Below, piece by piece: positions 33,785-41,961 of a stretch of 64,000 nt of DNA. Both the position numbers and the translations under genes were made by a program. The number at the start of each line of letters is the position of its first letter. Position 1 is the stretch's first letter. Below the pieces are notes generated by a model. It did no database searches. It was not told the DNA's origin and was given only the letters and a program-made list of their open reading frames with translations. The DNA is from PSRF01 sp051000815 (GTDB taxonomy: Bacteria > Acidobacteriota > Blastocatellia > Pyrinomonadales > Pyrinomonadaceae), in the NCBI GenBank assembly GCA_051000815.1, contig JBPCNX010000043.1:1-64000 (forward strand). Reading direction: 5' to 3'.

Positions 33785-35107
33785 ATGAAATTCACGAAGT
33801 ATTCAAAATTCAAAGGCCTCGACGTTTCGTCACTTAACCTGGGCGACTTGATGGAAGGTCTGTCGGATTCGTTGCTCTCTTCCGGCTACGACGACGATTA
33901 TTACTGGACGCGCGAGCGGCGCCCGCAGGACACGTCGCTCGATGCGCTGCGCCGGACGTTGCTCCAGGCGCTGCTTGATCAAGGTCTACTTAACGAGTTT
34001 CAGATTCGGGAGATGCTCGCCGACAATGAGGGTAAGTTTAAAGGCTCAGCGCTCGAAGAAATGCTGAATCAACTAATTGAGCGTCTGGTCGAAGAGGGCT
34101 ATCTCAACCTCAAGGAAATGCCTCGCGAAAAAAGCCGGCAGCCGGGAAACGGAGAGCCACAGATTTCTGAACCGCTTCCGCGCAACATCAAGTTTGAATT
34201 AACCGAGAAAGGGCTCGACTTTCTCGGCTATAAAACGTTGCGAAGTCTCCTGGGAAGCCTGGGTAAAAGCTCGGCCGGGCGTCACGATACACCGCAACTT
34301 TCCACCGGGGTGGAAGCAGCAGCCGCAAGCAAGCGTTACGAGTTTGGCGATACGATCAATCTCGACGTAAACACCACGCTCTTGTCGGCAATTCAACGGG
34401 AAGGATTAAAGGTCCCGCTGAACCTGGAATACAGCGACCTGCATGTGCATCAATGCGACTATCAATCATCCTGCGCCACGGTGGTGATGCTTGATTGTTC
34501 CCATTCGATGATTCTTTACGGCGAAGATCGCTTTACGCCGGCCAAGAAAGTTGCGCTCGCGCTGTCGCATCTGATTCGCACGCAGTATCCAGGCGACTCC
34601 CTGAAGCTGGTGTTGTTTCATGACAGCGCCGAAGAACTGCCCTTCGCCCAACTTGCAACCACCCAGGTCGGTCCTTACCACACAAACACGGCCGAGGGTT
34701 TGCGCCTCGCCCGCCGGATCCTGCAGTCGCAACGCAAGGAGATGAAACAAATTGTAATGGTGACGGACGGCAAACCGACTGCTTGTTTCATTAGTAACGA
34801 TGTCGCCGGCTCGTTTGCAGGCAGAAGAGCGGACGGGACTCCCGCGCTCCCAACGCGCCAGCTATACAAAAACTCCATGGGCGGCGATCCCTACGTGATG
34901 GAAGCGACCTTTAATGAGGTACAAGCCTGCCGCAAGGCAGGTATAATGATTAACACCTTTATGCTGGCGAGTGACTACTACCTCGTCGAGTTTGTGAAAC
35001 AGATGACGGCGATGACAAACGGCAAAGCATACTTTGCGAATCCCAGCAATCTTTCCCAATTTGTCTTGATGGATTTTCTTCGTCGTCGAACCAGCCGGAT
35101 CAAGTAG
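33785..35107 (+). CDS. VWA-domain protein, partner of the MoxR-like ATPase
   Basis: A 440-residue cytoplasmic protein. A charged N-terminal helical region (about 1-200) precedes a von Willebrand factor A domain. The metal-ion-dependent adhesion site has Asp237-x-Ser239-x-Ser241, then Thr in Asn-Thr-Ala-Glu-Gly and Asp in Val-Thr-Asp-Gly-Lys-Pro. MoxR-type ATPases typically act with such VWA partners. Here the two genes are about 700 bp apart because of the GxxExxY unit. The kinase gene begins 30 bp downstream. Confidence 0.9.
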   Translation: MKFTKYSKFKGLDVSSLNLGDLMEGLSDSLLSSGYDDDYYWTRERRPQDTSLDALRRTLLQALLDQGLLNEFQIREMLADNEGKFKGSALEEMLNQLIERLVEEGYLNLKEMPREKSRQPGNGEPQISEPLPRNIKFELTEKGLDFLGYKTLRSLLGSLGKSSAGRHDTPQLSTGVEAAAASKRYEFGDTINLDVNTTLLSAIQREGLKVPLNLEYSDLHVHQCDYQSSCATVVMLDCSHSMILYGEDRFTPAKKVALALSHLIRTQYPGDSLKLVLFHDSAEELPFAQLATTQVGPYHTNTAEGLRLARRILQSQRKEMKQIVMVTDGKPTACFISNDVAGSFAGRRADGTPALPTRQLYKNSMGGDPYVMEATFNEVQACRKAGIMINTFMLASDYYLVEFVKQMTAMTNGKAYFANPSNLSQFVLMDFLRRRTSRIK

Positions 35108-35137
35108 GATACGTTTTCAAGCTTCGGCGCAAACTGA

Positions 35138-38100
35138 ATGCAAGCGGGCGAATCAAACCATAACGAACTAAGGCCCGGAAGATATTTCGTGCCTTATTTT
35201 GTTTTAGTGCTCAGCCTGGTCAGTACTGCGTTTTTCGCCTTCTACGTTTGGCGCACCGCCGAGGCCAAAGATTCCGCCCGCTTCACCACCACCGCCCAGG
35301 AACTGAGCTCCTACGTTCGCGGACGCCCGCGACTTTATATCGAAGTCTTGCGCGCCGGCGCTGGTTTATTTGCCATCAGTCCTTCAGTCAGTCCCAGCCA
35401 GTTTCATAACTTCGTCGAGCGTTTGGAACTGAAGGATCAATATCCTGGTGCGGAAGGCATCGGTTATCTCGCCCGCGTGAAAGGCGATCAGAAGGAGGCC
35501 TACCTGGCTGCGCGACGCCAACAAGGTCTACGCGACTTCCAGATCTGGCCTGAACAGGAAAAAGACGAATACAACCCGGTTGTCTACTTTGAACCACTCG
35601 ACGAACATCAGCACGCGATCGTCGGTTATGACATGAGCACTGAACCGGCGCGCCGGACGGCGATGGAGACAGCACGTGATACCGGTTTGCCCGCGGCCAC
35701 GGCGCGCGTCCTGTTAAAGCATGAAGACGAGCCAAACAGCGAGCCCGGGTTTCTGATCTACGCTCCGGTATACGAAAACGATCGCACGCCTACTACTGTC
35801 GAAGAACGGCGCGAGGCACTCTCGGGATTCGTCTTCAGTCAGTTTCGCGCCGCCGAGTTCATCAAGGCGGTGATGGCGATCAAGAATGTGACCGATGTGG
35901 ACGTGCGCCTTCACGACGGCTTGGAAGCGACGAATGAAAACCTGTTTTGCGATACGGCCGCTGAGTCCGGCGCCGGCGAAACTGGGACTCGGCCGCGCTT
36001 AAATGCCGCCAGCGTGGTAGATGTCGCCAGCAGATCCTGGACAGTCGTGGCGTCTTCTCGCCCGGAATTTTTTGCTGCGACAAACCGAAACTCTGTTTAC
36101 CACACCGCAAGCGCAGGGATTCTGGTTAGTCTTCTTTTGTTTGGTCTCACGCATTCGCAGGTGAAGTCGCGGGCTTCAAGTGAGCGCTCCGCAGCTGAAT
36201 TGCTTGCTTCAGAGAGCAAGGTGCGGACAACGCTTACCGATCGCGAGCGTGCCGAAGAAGCTTTGCGCGAAAGCGAAGAGCGTTATCGCGAACTCGTGGA
36301 AAACGCTAACGACATCGTCTTCACGCTCGACCTCGATGGCAACGTGACTTCAATTAACAAAGCGGTGGAAAACCTGACGGGCTTTTCACGGGACGAACTA
36401 CTCAAGATGAATATGAGTCAGTTTCTTTCTCCAGGCTCGTTCGCGGCAGCTCAACAGATGACGGCGCGTAAGCTCCAGGGTGAACAGCGAACAAACTACG
36501 AAGTCGACGTTCAAGCCAAGCATGGCCGCCCAGTCAGGCTCGAGATCAGCAGCCGGCTCGCGATGAAATCCGGAAACCCGGTCGGCATTCAGGGCGTGGC
36601 TCGCGATATTACGGCTCGGCGGCGCGCCGAAGAAGCGTTGCGCGAAGTCGACCAACAGGCCCTTTCGGCCTATGAGCAACTCCTGGAAAGAGTGTCGCTA
36701 CTATCTCAGGCGCTGGGTACAGCTCGCGACCTGGTCACAATCTTCCGCGCTTTGCGGGACTTTGCCTTGGTATCTGCGCCTTGCGATGGGCTCTTTGTTT
36801 CACTCTATGATTCCATTCGCGACGTTAGAACCGCGTGTTATGGCTGGGGCGATCATCAGGAAATCAATATCAGCGAGTTACCACCGATGCCCATAACTTC
36901 AACCGGGCCCAACAGCAAAGCGATCAGAACGGGCGAAGTAGTGGTCACCGATGATTATATGACTGTCACGCGACCTAGTTCCGGAATCATTGTGGGACCT
37001 GATAATGGCCTGCGGCCAAAGTCGTCACTCGCAGCGCCAATGTCCGTGATGGGACGGATAGTGGGGACAATTGAAATTCAGAGTTACGCGCCGGCGGCAT
37101 ACAGGGAAGAGCATGTGACGGCGATGAGGATGGCCGCAAACCTTGTGGCTGTGGCGATCGAGAACGCCAGACTCTTAGAACAGGAAAGCAGCGCACGAGC
37201 CACTGCGGAAGAATCCAATCGCTTGAAGGACGAGTTTTTGGCAACCGTCTCGCATGAACTACGCACACCGCTAACGGCGATTCTGGGTTGGGCGCGTATG
37301 CTGCAGTCCGATTCGCTGGACGAGAAAACGTCCGCAAACGCCATTGAGACTATTCGCCGGAATGCCAAGGCGCAATCGCAAATCATTGACGACATCCTGG
37401 ACGTGTCGAGGATTATTACCGGCAAGCTCCCCATGGATCTAAACCCGCTCGAGCTTGCGCCAGTATTAGCAGCCGCAGTTGATGTCGTGCGTCCTACTGC
37501 CGAAGCCAAAGGCATTGGTATTGAAACTGAACTACCGGCGCACCCGATGGTGGTGGCGGGTGATTCCAACCGGCTACAGCAGGTTATTTGGAATTTGCTG
37601 TCAAACGCGATCAAATTCACCCCAAGTCAGGGACGAGTCTGGCTCAAGGCCCAGGAGCGCGGTTCTCAAGTTGAGATTAAAGTGACTGACAATGGCCAGG
37701 GAATTAGCGAAGACTTCCTTCCATTCGTGTTCGATCGTTTTCGCCAGGCCGACAGTACGACTACGCGACAACATGGCGGCCTTGGTCTGGGGTTGGCGAT
37801 CGCTCGGCATCTTGTTGAGATTCATGGTGGTACCATCAAGGCCTCGAGTGACGGTGCCGGAAAGGGTTCTACATTCCTGCTGACACTCCCGCGACTTGGA
37901 GTAGGTGCGGATCTAAAGCGACAGGAAAGTGAAAATGATCTGGGAGCGGTTCTGCTTTCGGAGCCACGACTGAACGGAATCCATGTGCTCCTGGTCGACG
38001 ATGACGAAGATACTTTGCATTTGATCACGGCCGCGTTGGCACAGGGTCACGCAAAGGTTACTGCAGTTTCGTCTGCGGCAGCAGCGCTGGAAGCCATCAA

Positions 38101-38350
38101 ACTTTGCGTGCCTGACGTGTTGGTGTCAGACATCGCGATGCCCGGTGAAGACGGCTATCAGCTACTCGAGAGAGTCAGGGCCCTCAATCTCGGTAATGGC
38201 AGACCTTTGGCAGCGGTAGCCATCACCGCCTACGCACAGGAAGAAGAGCGCCTCAAGGCACTTGCTTCGGGGTTTCAATCCTACCTGGCAAAACCGATCG
38301 AACTGTCAGACCTGATCGAAGCTGTGGAACAAGCAGCACGAAGATCGTAA
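35138..38350 (+). CDS. hybrid sensor histidine kinase (CHASE-PAS-GAF-HisKA-HATPase-REC)
   Basis: A 1,070-residue membrane sensor kinase. TM1 is at about residues 17-38. A CHASE-type extracellular domain spans about 60-260, and TM2 is near 325-342. A PAS domain (about 375-500) and a GAF domain (about 515-680) follow. The HisKA dimerisation helix has the phospho-acceptor His706 (Val-Ser-His-Glu-Leu-Arg-Thr-Pro-Leu). The HATPase domain has Asn-Leu-Leu-Ser-Asn-Ala-Ile-Lys-Phe and Gly-Leu-Gly-Leu-Gly-Leu. The C-terminal receiver domain has its predicted acceptor at Asp998. No separate response regulator is adjacent; output must go through a phosphorelay or other partner. Confidence 0.95.
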   Translation: MQAGESNHNELRPGRYFVPYFVLVLSLVSTAFFAFYVWRTAEAKDSARFTTTAQELSSYVRGRPRLYIEVLRAGAGLFAISPSVSPSQFHNFVERLELKDQYPGAEGIGYLARVKGDQKEAYLAARRQQGLRDFQIWPEQEKDEYNPVVYFEPLDEHQHAIVGYDMSTEPARRTAMETARDTGLPAATARVLLKHEDEPNSEPGFLIYAPVYENDRTPTTVEERREALSGFVFSQFRAAEFIKAVMAIKNVTDVDVRLHDGLEATNENLFCDTAAESGAGETGTRPRLNAASVVDVASRSWTVVASSRPEFFAATNRNSVYHTASAGILVSLLLFGLTHSQVKSRASSERSAAELLASESKVRTTLTDRERAEEALRESEERYRELVENANDIVFTLDLDGNVTSINKAVENLTGFSRDELLKMNMSQFLSPGSFAAAQQMTARKLQGEQRTNYEVDVQAKHGRPVRLEISSRLAMKSGNPVGIQGVARDITARRRAEEALREVDQQALSAYEQLLERVSLLSQALGTARDLVTIFRALRDFALVSAPCDGLFVSLYDSIRDVRTACYGWGDHQEINISELPPMPITSTGPNSKAIRTGEVVVTDDYMTVTRPSSGIIVGPDNGLRPKSSLAAPMSVMGRIVGTIEIQSYAPAAYREEHVTAMRMAANLVAVAIENARLLEQESSARATAEESNRLKDEFLATVSHELRTPLTAILGWARMLQSDSLDEKTSANAIETIRRNAKAQSQIIDDILDVSRIITGKLPMDLNPLELAPVLAAAVDVVRPTAEAKGIGIETELPAHPMVVAGDSNRLQQVIWNLLSNAIKFTPSQGRVWLKAQERGSQVEIKVTDNGQGISEDFLPFVFDRFRQADSTTTRQHGGLGLGLAIARHLVEIHGGTIKASSDGAGKGSTFLLTLPRLGVGADLKRQESENDLGAVLLSEPRLNGIHVLLVDDDEDTLHLITAALAQGHAKVTAVSSAAAALEAIKLCVPDVLVSDIAMPGEDGYQLLERVRALNLGNGRPLAAVAITAYAQEEERLKALASGFQSYLAKPIELSDLIEAVEQAARRS

Positions 38351-38375
38351 TGGAAACAATAAAAGGAATTCCAGA

Positions 38376-39206
38376 GTGACCCAGTTTAAAATTGCACGGA
38401 GTCAAGAAGGTATGAGGAAAGTGGTTCGCGGCGTTGAGATGGCCTACGACGACGTCGGTTCGGGCCCAAGTGTCGTACTGCTGCACGGTTACCCTTTTAA
38501 TCGCTCAATGTGGAGCGATCAAATCGCGGAGCTGAAGCAACATCACCGCGTAATCGTTCCGGACCTACGGGGCCATGGGGAAAGCGATCTGACGGCCGCT
38601 CCGATGACAATGCAAAGCCTGGCAACCGACGTCGCCGCGCTCCTTGAAAGCCTGAATATCTCGCGCGCCACGATCGGGGGCCTTTCGATGGGAGGTTATG
38701 TCGCCCTGGCCTTTTATCGACTCTTTCCCTTGCGGGTTCGTTCTTTGGTTTTGGCTGACACCCGCGCGCAGGGAGATACCGAAGAGGCAAAACAAAATCG
38801 CGAGCAGCAGGCGGAGAAGGCTCTGCGCGAGGGAATGGAAGGAATCGCAGACGGACTTTTGACCAAGCTGCTTGCGCCTGAGACTGTCACCAAACATCCG
38901 GAGATCGTTAAGAGCCTGCGGGGAATGATGGCGGAAACCAATCCCGAGGGGGCAGCAGCGGCACTTCGCGGAATGGCGGCAAGACAGGATCAAACGTCAT
39001 TCCTCTCCCGCATCATTGCGCCTACGTTGATTCTGGTTGGAAGCGAAGACGTGATTACGCCGGTGGCAGACTCCGAACTGCTCCACCGCGAGATTGGCGG
39101 CTCACGTTTAATAATCATCGAAGGCGCGGGCCATGTATCAAACCTGGAAAGGCCTAAAGAATTCAACGCAGCCTTCGTAAAATTTCTGAACGATGTAGAG
39201 GTCTAG
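38376..39206 (+). CDS. alpha/beta-fold hydrolase
   Basis: A 276-residue hydrolase. AAGGA 8 bases upstream supports the GTG at 38376. The His-Gly oxyanion motif is at His-Gly-Tyr-Pro-Phe. The nucleophile elbow is Gly-Leu-Ser-Met-Gly-Gly; the acid is likely Asp in Gly-Ser-Glu-Asp-Val; the His is in Gly-Ala-Gly-His-Val. All are in order for a serine hydrolase such as a carboxylesterase or 3-oxoadipate enol-lactonase-like enzyme. The substrate is unknown. It begins 25 bp after the kinase gene. Confidence 0.9.
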   Translation: MTQFKIARSQEGMRKVVRGVEMAYDDVGSGPSVVLLHGYPFNRSMWSDQIAELKQHHRVIVPDLRGHGESDLTAAPMTMQSLATDVAALLESLNISRATIGGLSMGGYVALAFYRLFPLRVRSLVLADTRAQGDTEEAKQNREQQAEKALREGMEGIADGLLTKLLAPETVTKHPEIVKSLRGMMAETNPEGAAAALRGMAARQDQTSFLSRIIAPTLILVGSEDVITPVADSELLHREIGGSRLIIIEGAGHVSNLERPKEFNAAFVKFLNDVEV

Positions 39207-39217
39207 AGGGCTTGGCG

Positions 39218-39285
39218 TGTCCAATGTCCAATGTCCAACGTCCAAACGTGGAACTTGAGACCTGAGACCTGGGACCTGAGACTTG
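39218..39285. repeat. short tandem units TCCAATG and GACCTGAGA
   Basis: Three or four consecutive TCCAATG/TCCAACG-like units (about 39220-39248) are followed by repeated GACCTGAGA/GACCTGGGA units (about 39257-39282). The second set resembles the arm at 25093-25136. It occupies the gap between the hydrolase and the thioesterase and ends at the start codon. Confidence 0.55.
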
Positions 39286-39708
39286 AAGAAGTACACCATT
39301 GAAGAGCGCGTGCGCTGGGGCGACGTTGATGCAGCGCGGATTATTTTCTACGGCGCCTATATTCGTTTCTTCGAGTTTGCCGAAACTGAACTCTTTCGCG
39401 CAGTCGACCTGCCCTACAGCGTCATGTTCGATGAGCTCGACATCTGGTTGCCGCGAGTTCACCTCGAATGCGATTTCCGCCACGCAGCGCAGCTGGACGA
39501 CTTGTTGGAAGTCTCTGCTTATGTCGGCAGGTTTGGCCACAAGTCGATGCGCTTAAATTTTGAAGTGCGTCGCAAAGGCGAGGAAACACTGATCGCCGAG
39601 GCTCACTTTGTGCTCGCCGCCGTGCGTCGCGACACCTTCGAAACCATAACTGTTCCTGCAGAACTAAAGCTTCGTCTCGCGCCCTATACTCAATCCGCCG
39701 AATCCTAA
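39283..39708 (+). CDS. acyl-CoA thioesterase, hotdog fold
   Basis: A 141-residue protein of the 4-hydroxybenzoyl-CoA thioesterase/YbgC family. The active-site region is Arg-Trp-Gly-Asp-Val-Asp-Ala-Ala-Arg-Ile-Ile-Phe-Tyr-Gly, where Asp16-type residues are catalytic. The frame begins at a TTG (39283); there is no nearby ATG. Substrate chain length cannot be told. pdxH follows 5 bp later, so the two are probably co-transcribed. Confidence 0.88.
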   Translation: MKKYTIEERVRWGDVDAARIIFYGAYIRFFEFAETELFRAVDLPYSVMFDELDIWLPRVHLECDFRHAAQLDDLLEVSAYVGRFGHKSMRLNFEVRRKGEETLIAEAHFVLAAVRRDTFETITVPAELKLRLAPYTQSAES

Positions 39709-39713
39709 AACCA

Positions 39714-40340
39714 ATGGAAGAAGTTCTCCGCCACGCTGACAGTAATGATGAGAAGAGTGCGGATCCCAATCCAATCAAGCTATTTCAACGCTGGTATGCA
39801 GAGGCTGTCGCTGCGGACCTGTCAATGGCCGATGCCATGACGCTTGCCACTGCGTCTCCCGATGGACGACCTTCAGCGCGAATGGTGCTCCTGAAACTCG
39901 TGGACGAAAGAGGGTTCGTTTTCTACACAAACTACCGCAGCCGCAAAGCGCGCGAGTTGGACGCTAATCCTTACGCGGCAGTCGTGTTTCATTGGGAACC
40001 TTTGGAGCGGCAAGTCCGGGTGGAAGGAAGAGTGTCGCGCGTGTCCGCGGACGAGTCGGACGAGTATTTTCAAACTCGAGCGCGCGAAAGCCAGATTGGC
40101 GCCATTGCTTCGCCGCAAAGCGATGTTATCGAAAGTCGAGCGGTGCTGGAAGAGAGGTTCCGTGAACTGGAGAAAAGTCATCGTGGCAAGATAATCACAC
40201 GCCCTGCTCACTGGGGCGGTTATCGCTTAACACCTGACCAAATCGAATTCTGGAAGGGCAGACCAGGCCGCCTGCACGATCGCCTACGTTACGAGCTTCA
40301 GTCAGACGGCGCTTGGCTTATAACCAGACTTGCCCCTTGA
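39714..40340 (+). CDS. pdxH: pyridoxamine 5'-phosphate oxidase
   Basis: A 208-residue FMN enzyme that oxidises pyridoxine 5'-phosphate and pyridoxamine 5'-phosphate to pyridoxal 5'-phosphate. Typical segments are Ala-Met-Thr-Leu-Ala-Thr, Arg-Met-Val-Leu-Leu-Lys, Phe-Tyr-Thr-Asn-Tyr-x-Ser-Arg-Lys, the Arg-Gln-Val-Arg-Val-Glu-Gly strand, and the C-terminal Phe-Trp-x-Gly-Arg-x-x-Arg-Leu-His-Asp-Arg. All are present, and length is normal. The gene is convergent with the downstream flavoprotein gene with 7 bp between stops. Confidence 0.97.
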   Translation: MEEVLRHADSNDEKSADPNPIKLFQRWYAEAVAADLSMADAMTLATASPDGRPSARMVLLKLVDERGFVFYTNYRSRKARELDANPYAAVVFHWEPLERQVRVEGRVSRVSADESDEYFQTRARESQIGAIASPQSDVIESRAVLEERFRELEKSHRGKIITRPAHWGGYRLTPDQIEFWKGRPGRLHDRLRYELQSDGAWLITRLAP

Positions 40341-40347
40341 TCATTCC

Positions 40348-41571
40348 TTACAACGGACGCATTGCGCCGCGCGCGAGTTTCTTTTTCAAGTCTACGTAAC
40401 CCTGTTCGCCGGCGACGAGATCGCCCAGCACGCGCTTGATCCCGCGATGGCCGCGCGCAAATTCGATCATGCGTTCGGTGAACGGTGCGCCCCAGAAATT
40501 TCCGTAGAAGCGCCGGCGCATCTGGGCTGCACGCTTCAACTCGCCACCGAAGTCTTGGCGCCAACGCTGTTCATACACCGTCGATGCGCCTGCCAAATAG
40601 CACTCGGCAAAGAGTTCGGCTGAACGCAGCGCATAGTAGATTCCCTCGCCGGTTACAGGATCCGCAAAACCCGCCGCATCACCAATCAGGCCCCAGCCGT
40701 CGCCGCAGACACTCCGGGTGTCCCACGTTTTATCATTGAGACCAGGAATGCGCGCGGCATAACGTTCCGCCGTATCTTTCAGATTACTTCTGATCCGGAG
40801 ATCGCGTTCCCGATCGATCTTGCGTCCCGACCAAAGTTTTGCCTTCACATCTTCGCGTTGGCGGTAGTAGCCAACCATGAAATCCCAGAGCAGATCGTCT
40901 AGCGGCTTATGTTCAAAAGCATCCTGCGTGGTGGCGATACCAAATGAAATGTGATCGAGCCGAGGAAAGGCCCAGGCATAGCCAACCCATCCTGGCAGGA
41001 AAGCAACAACCGTAGGCGCATCCTCGCATTCAGGGAGGGGCGCTCGGTAGCCAAACGCGACTTCCATTTCTGAAGGCGGCAGAGGACCGGCAAGCATACG
41101 GGCGATAGAACTGCCGGCGCCGTCCGCGCCGACGAGTGTTGTTCCAGTCCATTCTTGCCCACCTGCGCTTTTGAGAACCCAGCCGGACGCAGTTTTTCTA
41201 ACGCCTCTTCCCGAAATCTTTTCGAAAACAATAGAGGCGCCCGCGTCATGTGCCCGATCACGCAGGTAGGAATCAAAAGCGATGCGCGAGTAGATAGCGA
41301 AAGGTTCGTCGAGTCGCAAATGGAGTCGTTTGCCGGAAGGTGAATACAGATCGAGTTCCTTAACGGTCCGGCCGACGGCGCTCAGCAAGTGGGGCCAGGC
41401 CTTCAGGGCTTTGGCGGTAACACCGCCGCCACAAGCTTTTGGTTCGCCCGGGGGACGGCCATCAAATAGGGCGACGCGCGCACCGCCATTTGCCAACAGT
41501 TCCGCCGCGAAGGATCCCGCGGGCCCAGCACCGACAATTAATACATCAAACTTTTCCATCGTGGACATCAT
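40348..41571 (-). CDS. FAD-dependent oxidoreductase, geranylgeranyl reductase family
   Basis: A 407-residue flavoprotein. The FAD Rossmann motif Gly-Ala-Gly-Pro-Ala-Gly lies at about residues 14-19. Cys-Gly-Gly-Gly-Val-Thr is near residue 47 and Gly-Asp-Ala-Ala-Gly-Phe-Ala-Asp-Pro-Val-Thr-Gly-Glu-Gly near 295. This fits the geranylgeranyl-reductase/digeranylgeranylglycerophospholipid reductase family, which in bacteria often acts on menaquinone side chains or other prenyl groups. The first of three closely spaced ATGs (41571, 41568, 41559) is used. No chlorophyll genes are nearby. Confidence 0.9.
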   Translation of the reverse strand: MMSTMEKFDVLIVGAGPAGSFAAELLANGGARVALFDGRPPGEPKACGGGVTAKALKAWPHLLSAVGRTVKELDLYSPSGKRLHLRLDEPFAIYSRIAFDSYLRDRAHDAGASIVFEKISGRGVRKTASGWVLKSAGGQEWTGTTLVGADGAGSSIARMLAGPLPPSEMEVAFGYRAPLPECEDAPTVVAFLPGWVGYAWAFPRLDHISFGIATTQDAFEHKPLDDLLWDFMVGYYRQREDVKAKLWSGRKIDRERDLRIRSNLKDTAERYAARIPGLNDKTWDTRSVCGDGWGLIGDAAGFADPVTGEGIYYALRSAELFAECYLAGASTVYEQRWRQDFGGELKRAAQMRRRFYGNFWGAPFTERMIEFARGHRGIKRVLGDLVAGEQGYVDLKKKLARGAMRPL

Positions 41572-41640
41572 ATTGCGCAGTTACATCCAGAGCAATTCAA
41601 CGCCTAAGGAAATATCACGCGGAAGGAAGCAAGTTACGGC

Positions 41641-41783
41641 AATTCGCAGGTCAGGAAGATGGACCCTGTCCCCGCCTGCTCGCGATATTCAAGGACAAGC
41701 TGTATCAACCTGTGAAAGCCACAGTTATCAAATCTCCGACCAAGTTGAGCGGGGACAGGGTCCACCTTCCTGACCTGCGAATT
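41641..41783. repeat. near-perfect 35-bp inverted repeat with 73-base loop
   Basis: Arms at 41641-41675 and 41749-41783 are reverse complements at 34 of 35 positions by eye. The arm core resembles that at 6789-6870. High arm identity suggests recent formation or ongoing constraint. It lies in the gap upstream of two divergently transcribed genes. Confidence 0.85.
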
Positions 41784-41961
41784 GGCTCGCCATTCTCCTC
41801 AGCACTTCATCAGCCTTTTCACACGCGTTAACCGCGCGCGGATTCTGTATTGCGCTCCCCAGCGTGATAAAATGCGCACCGTTCCCGCACAAGCAAGATG
41901 TCGCTAACGGTCCCTAAGAAGACCGCCGAACGTTGGTTCCTAAATGGAGGGGACCACAAAA

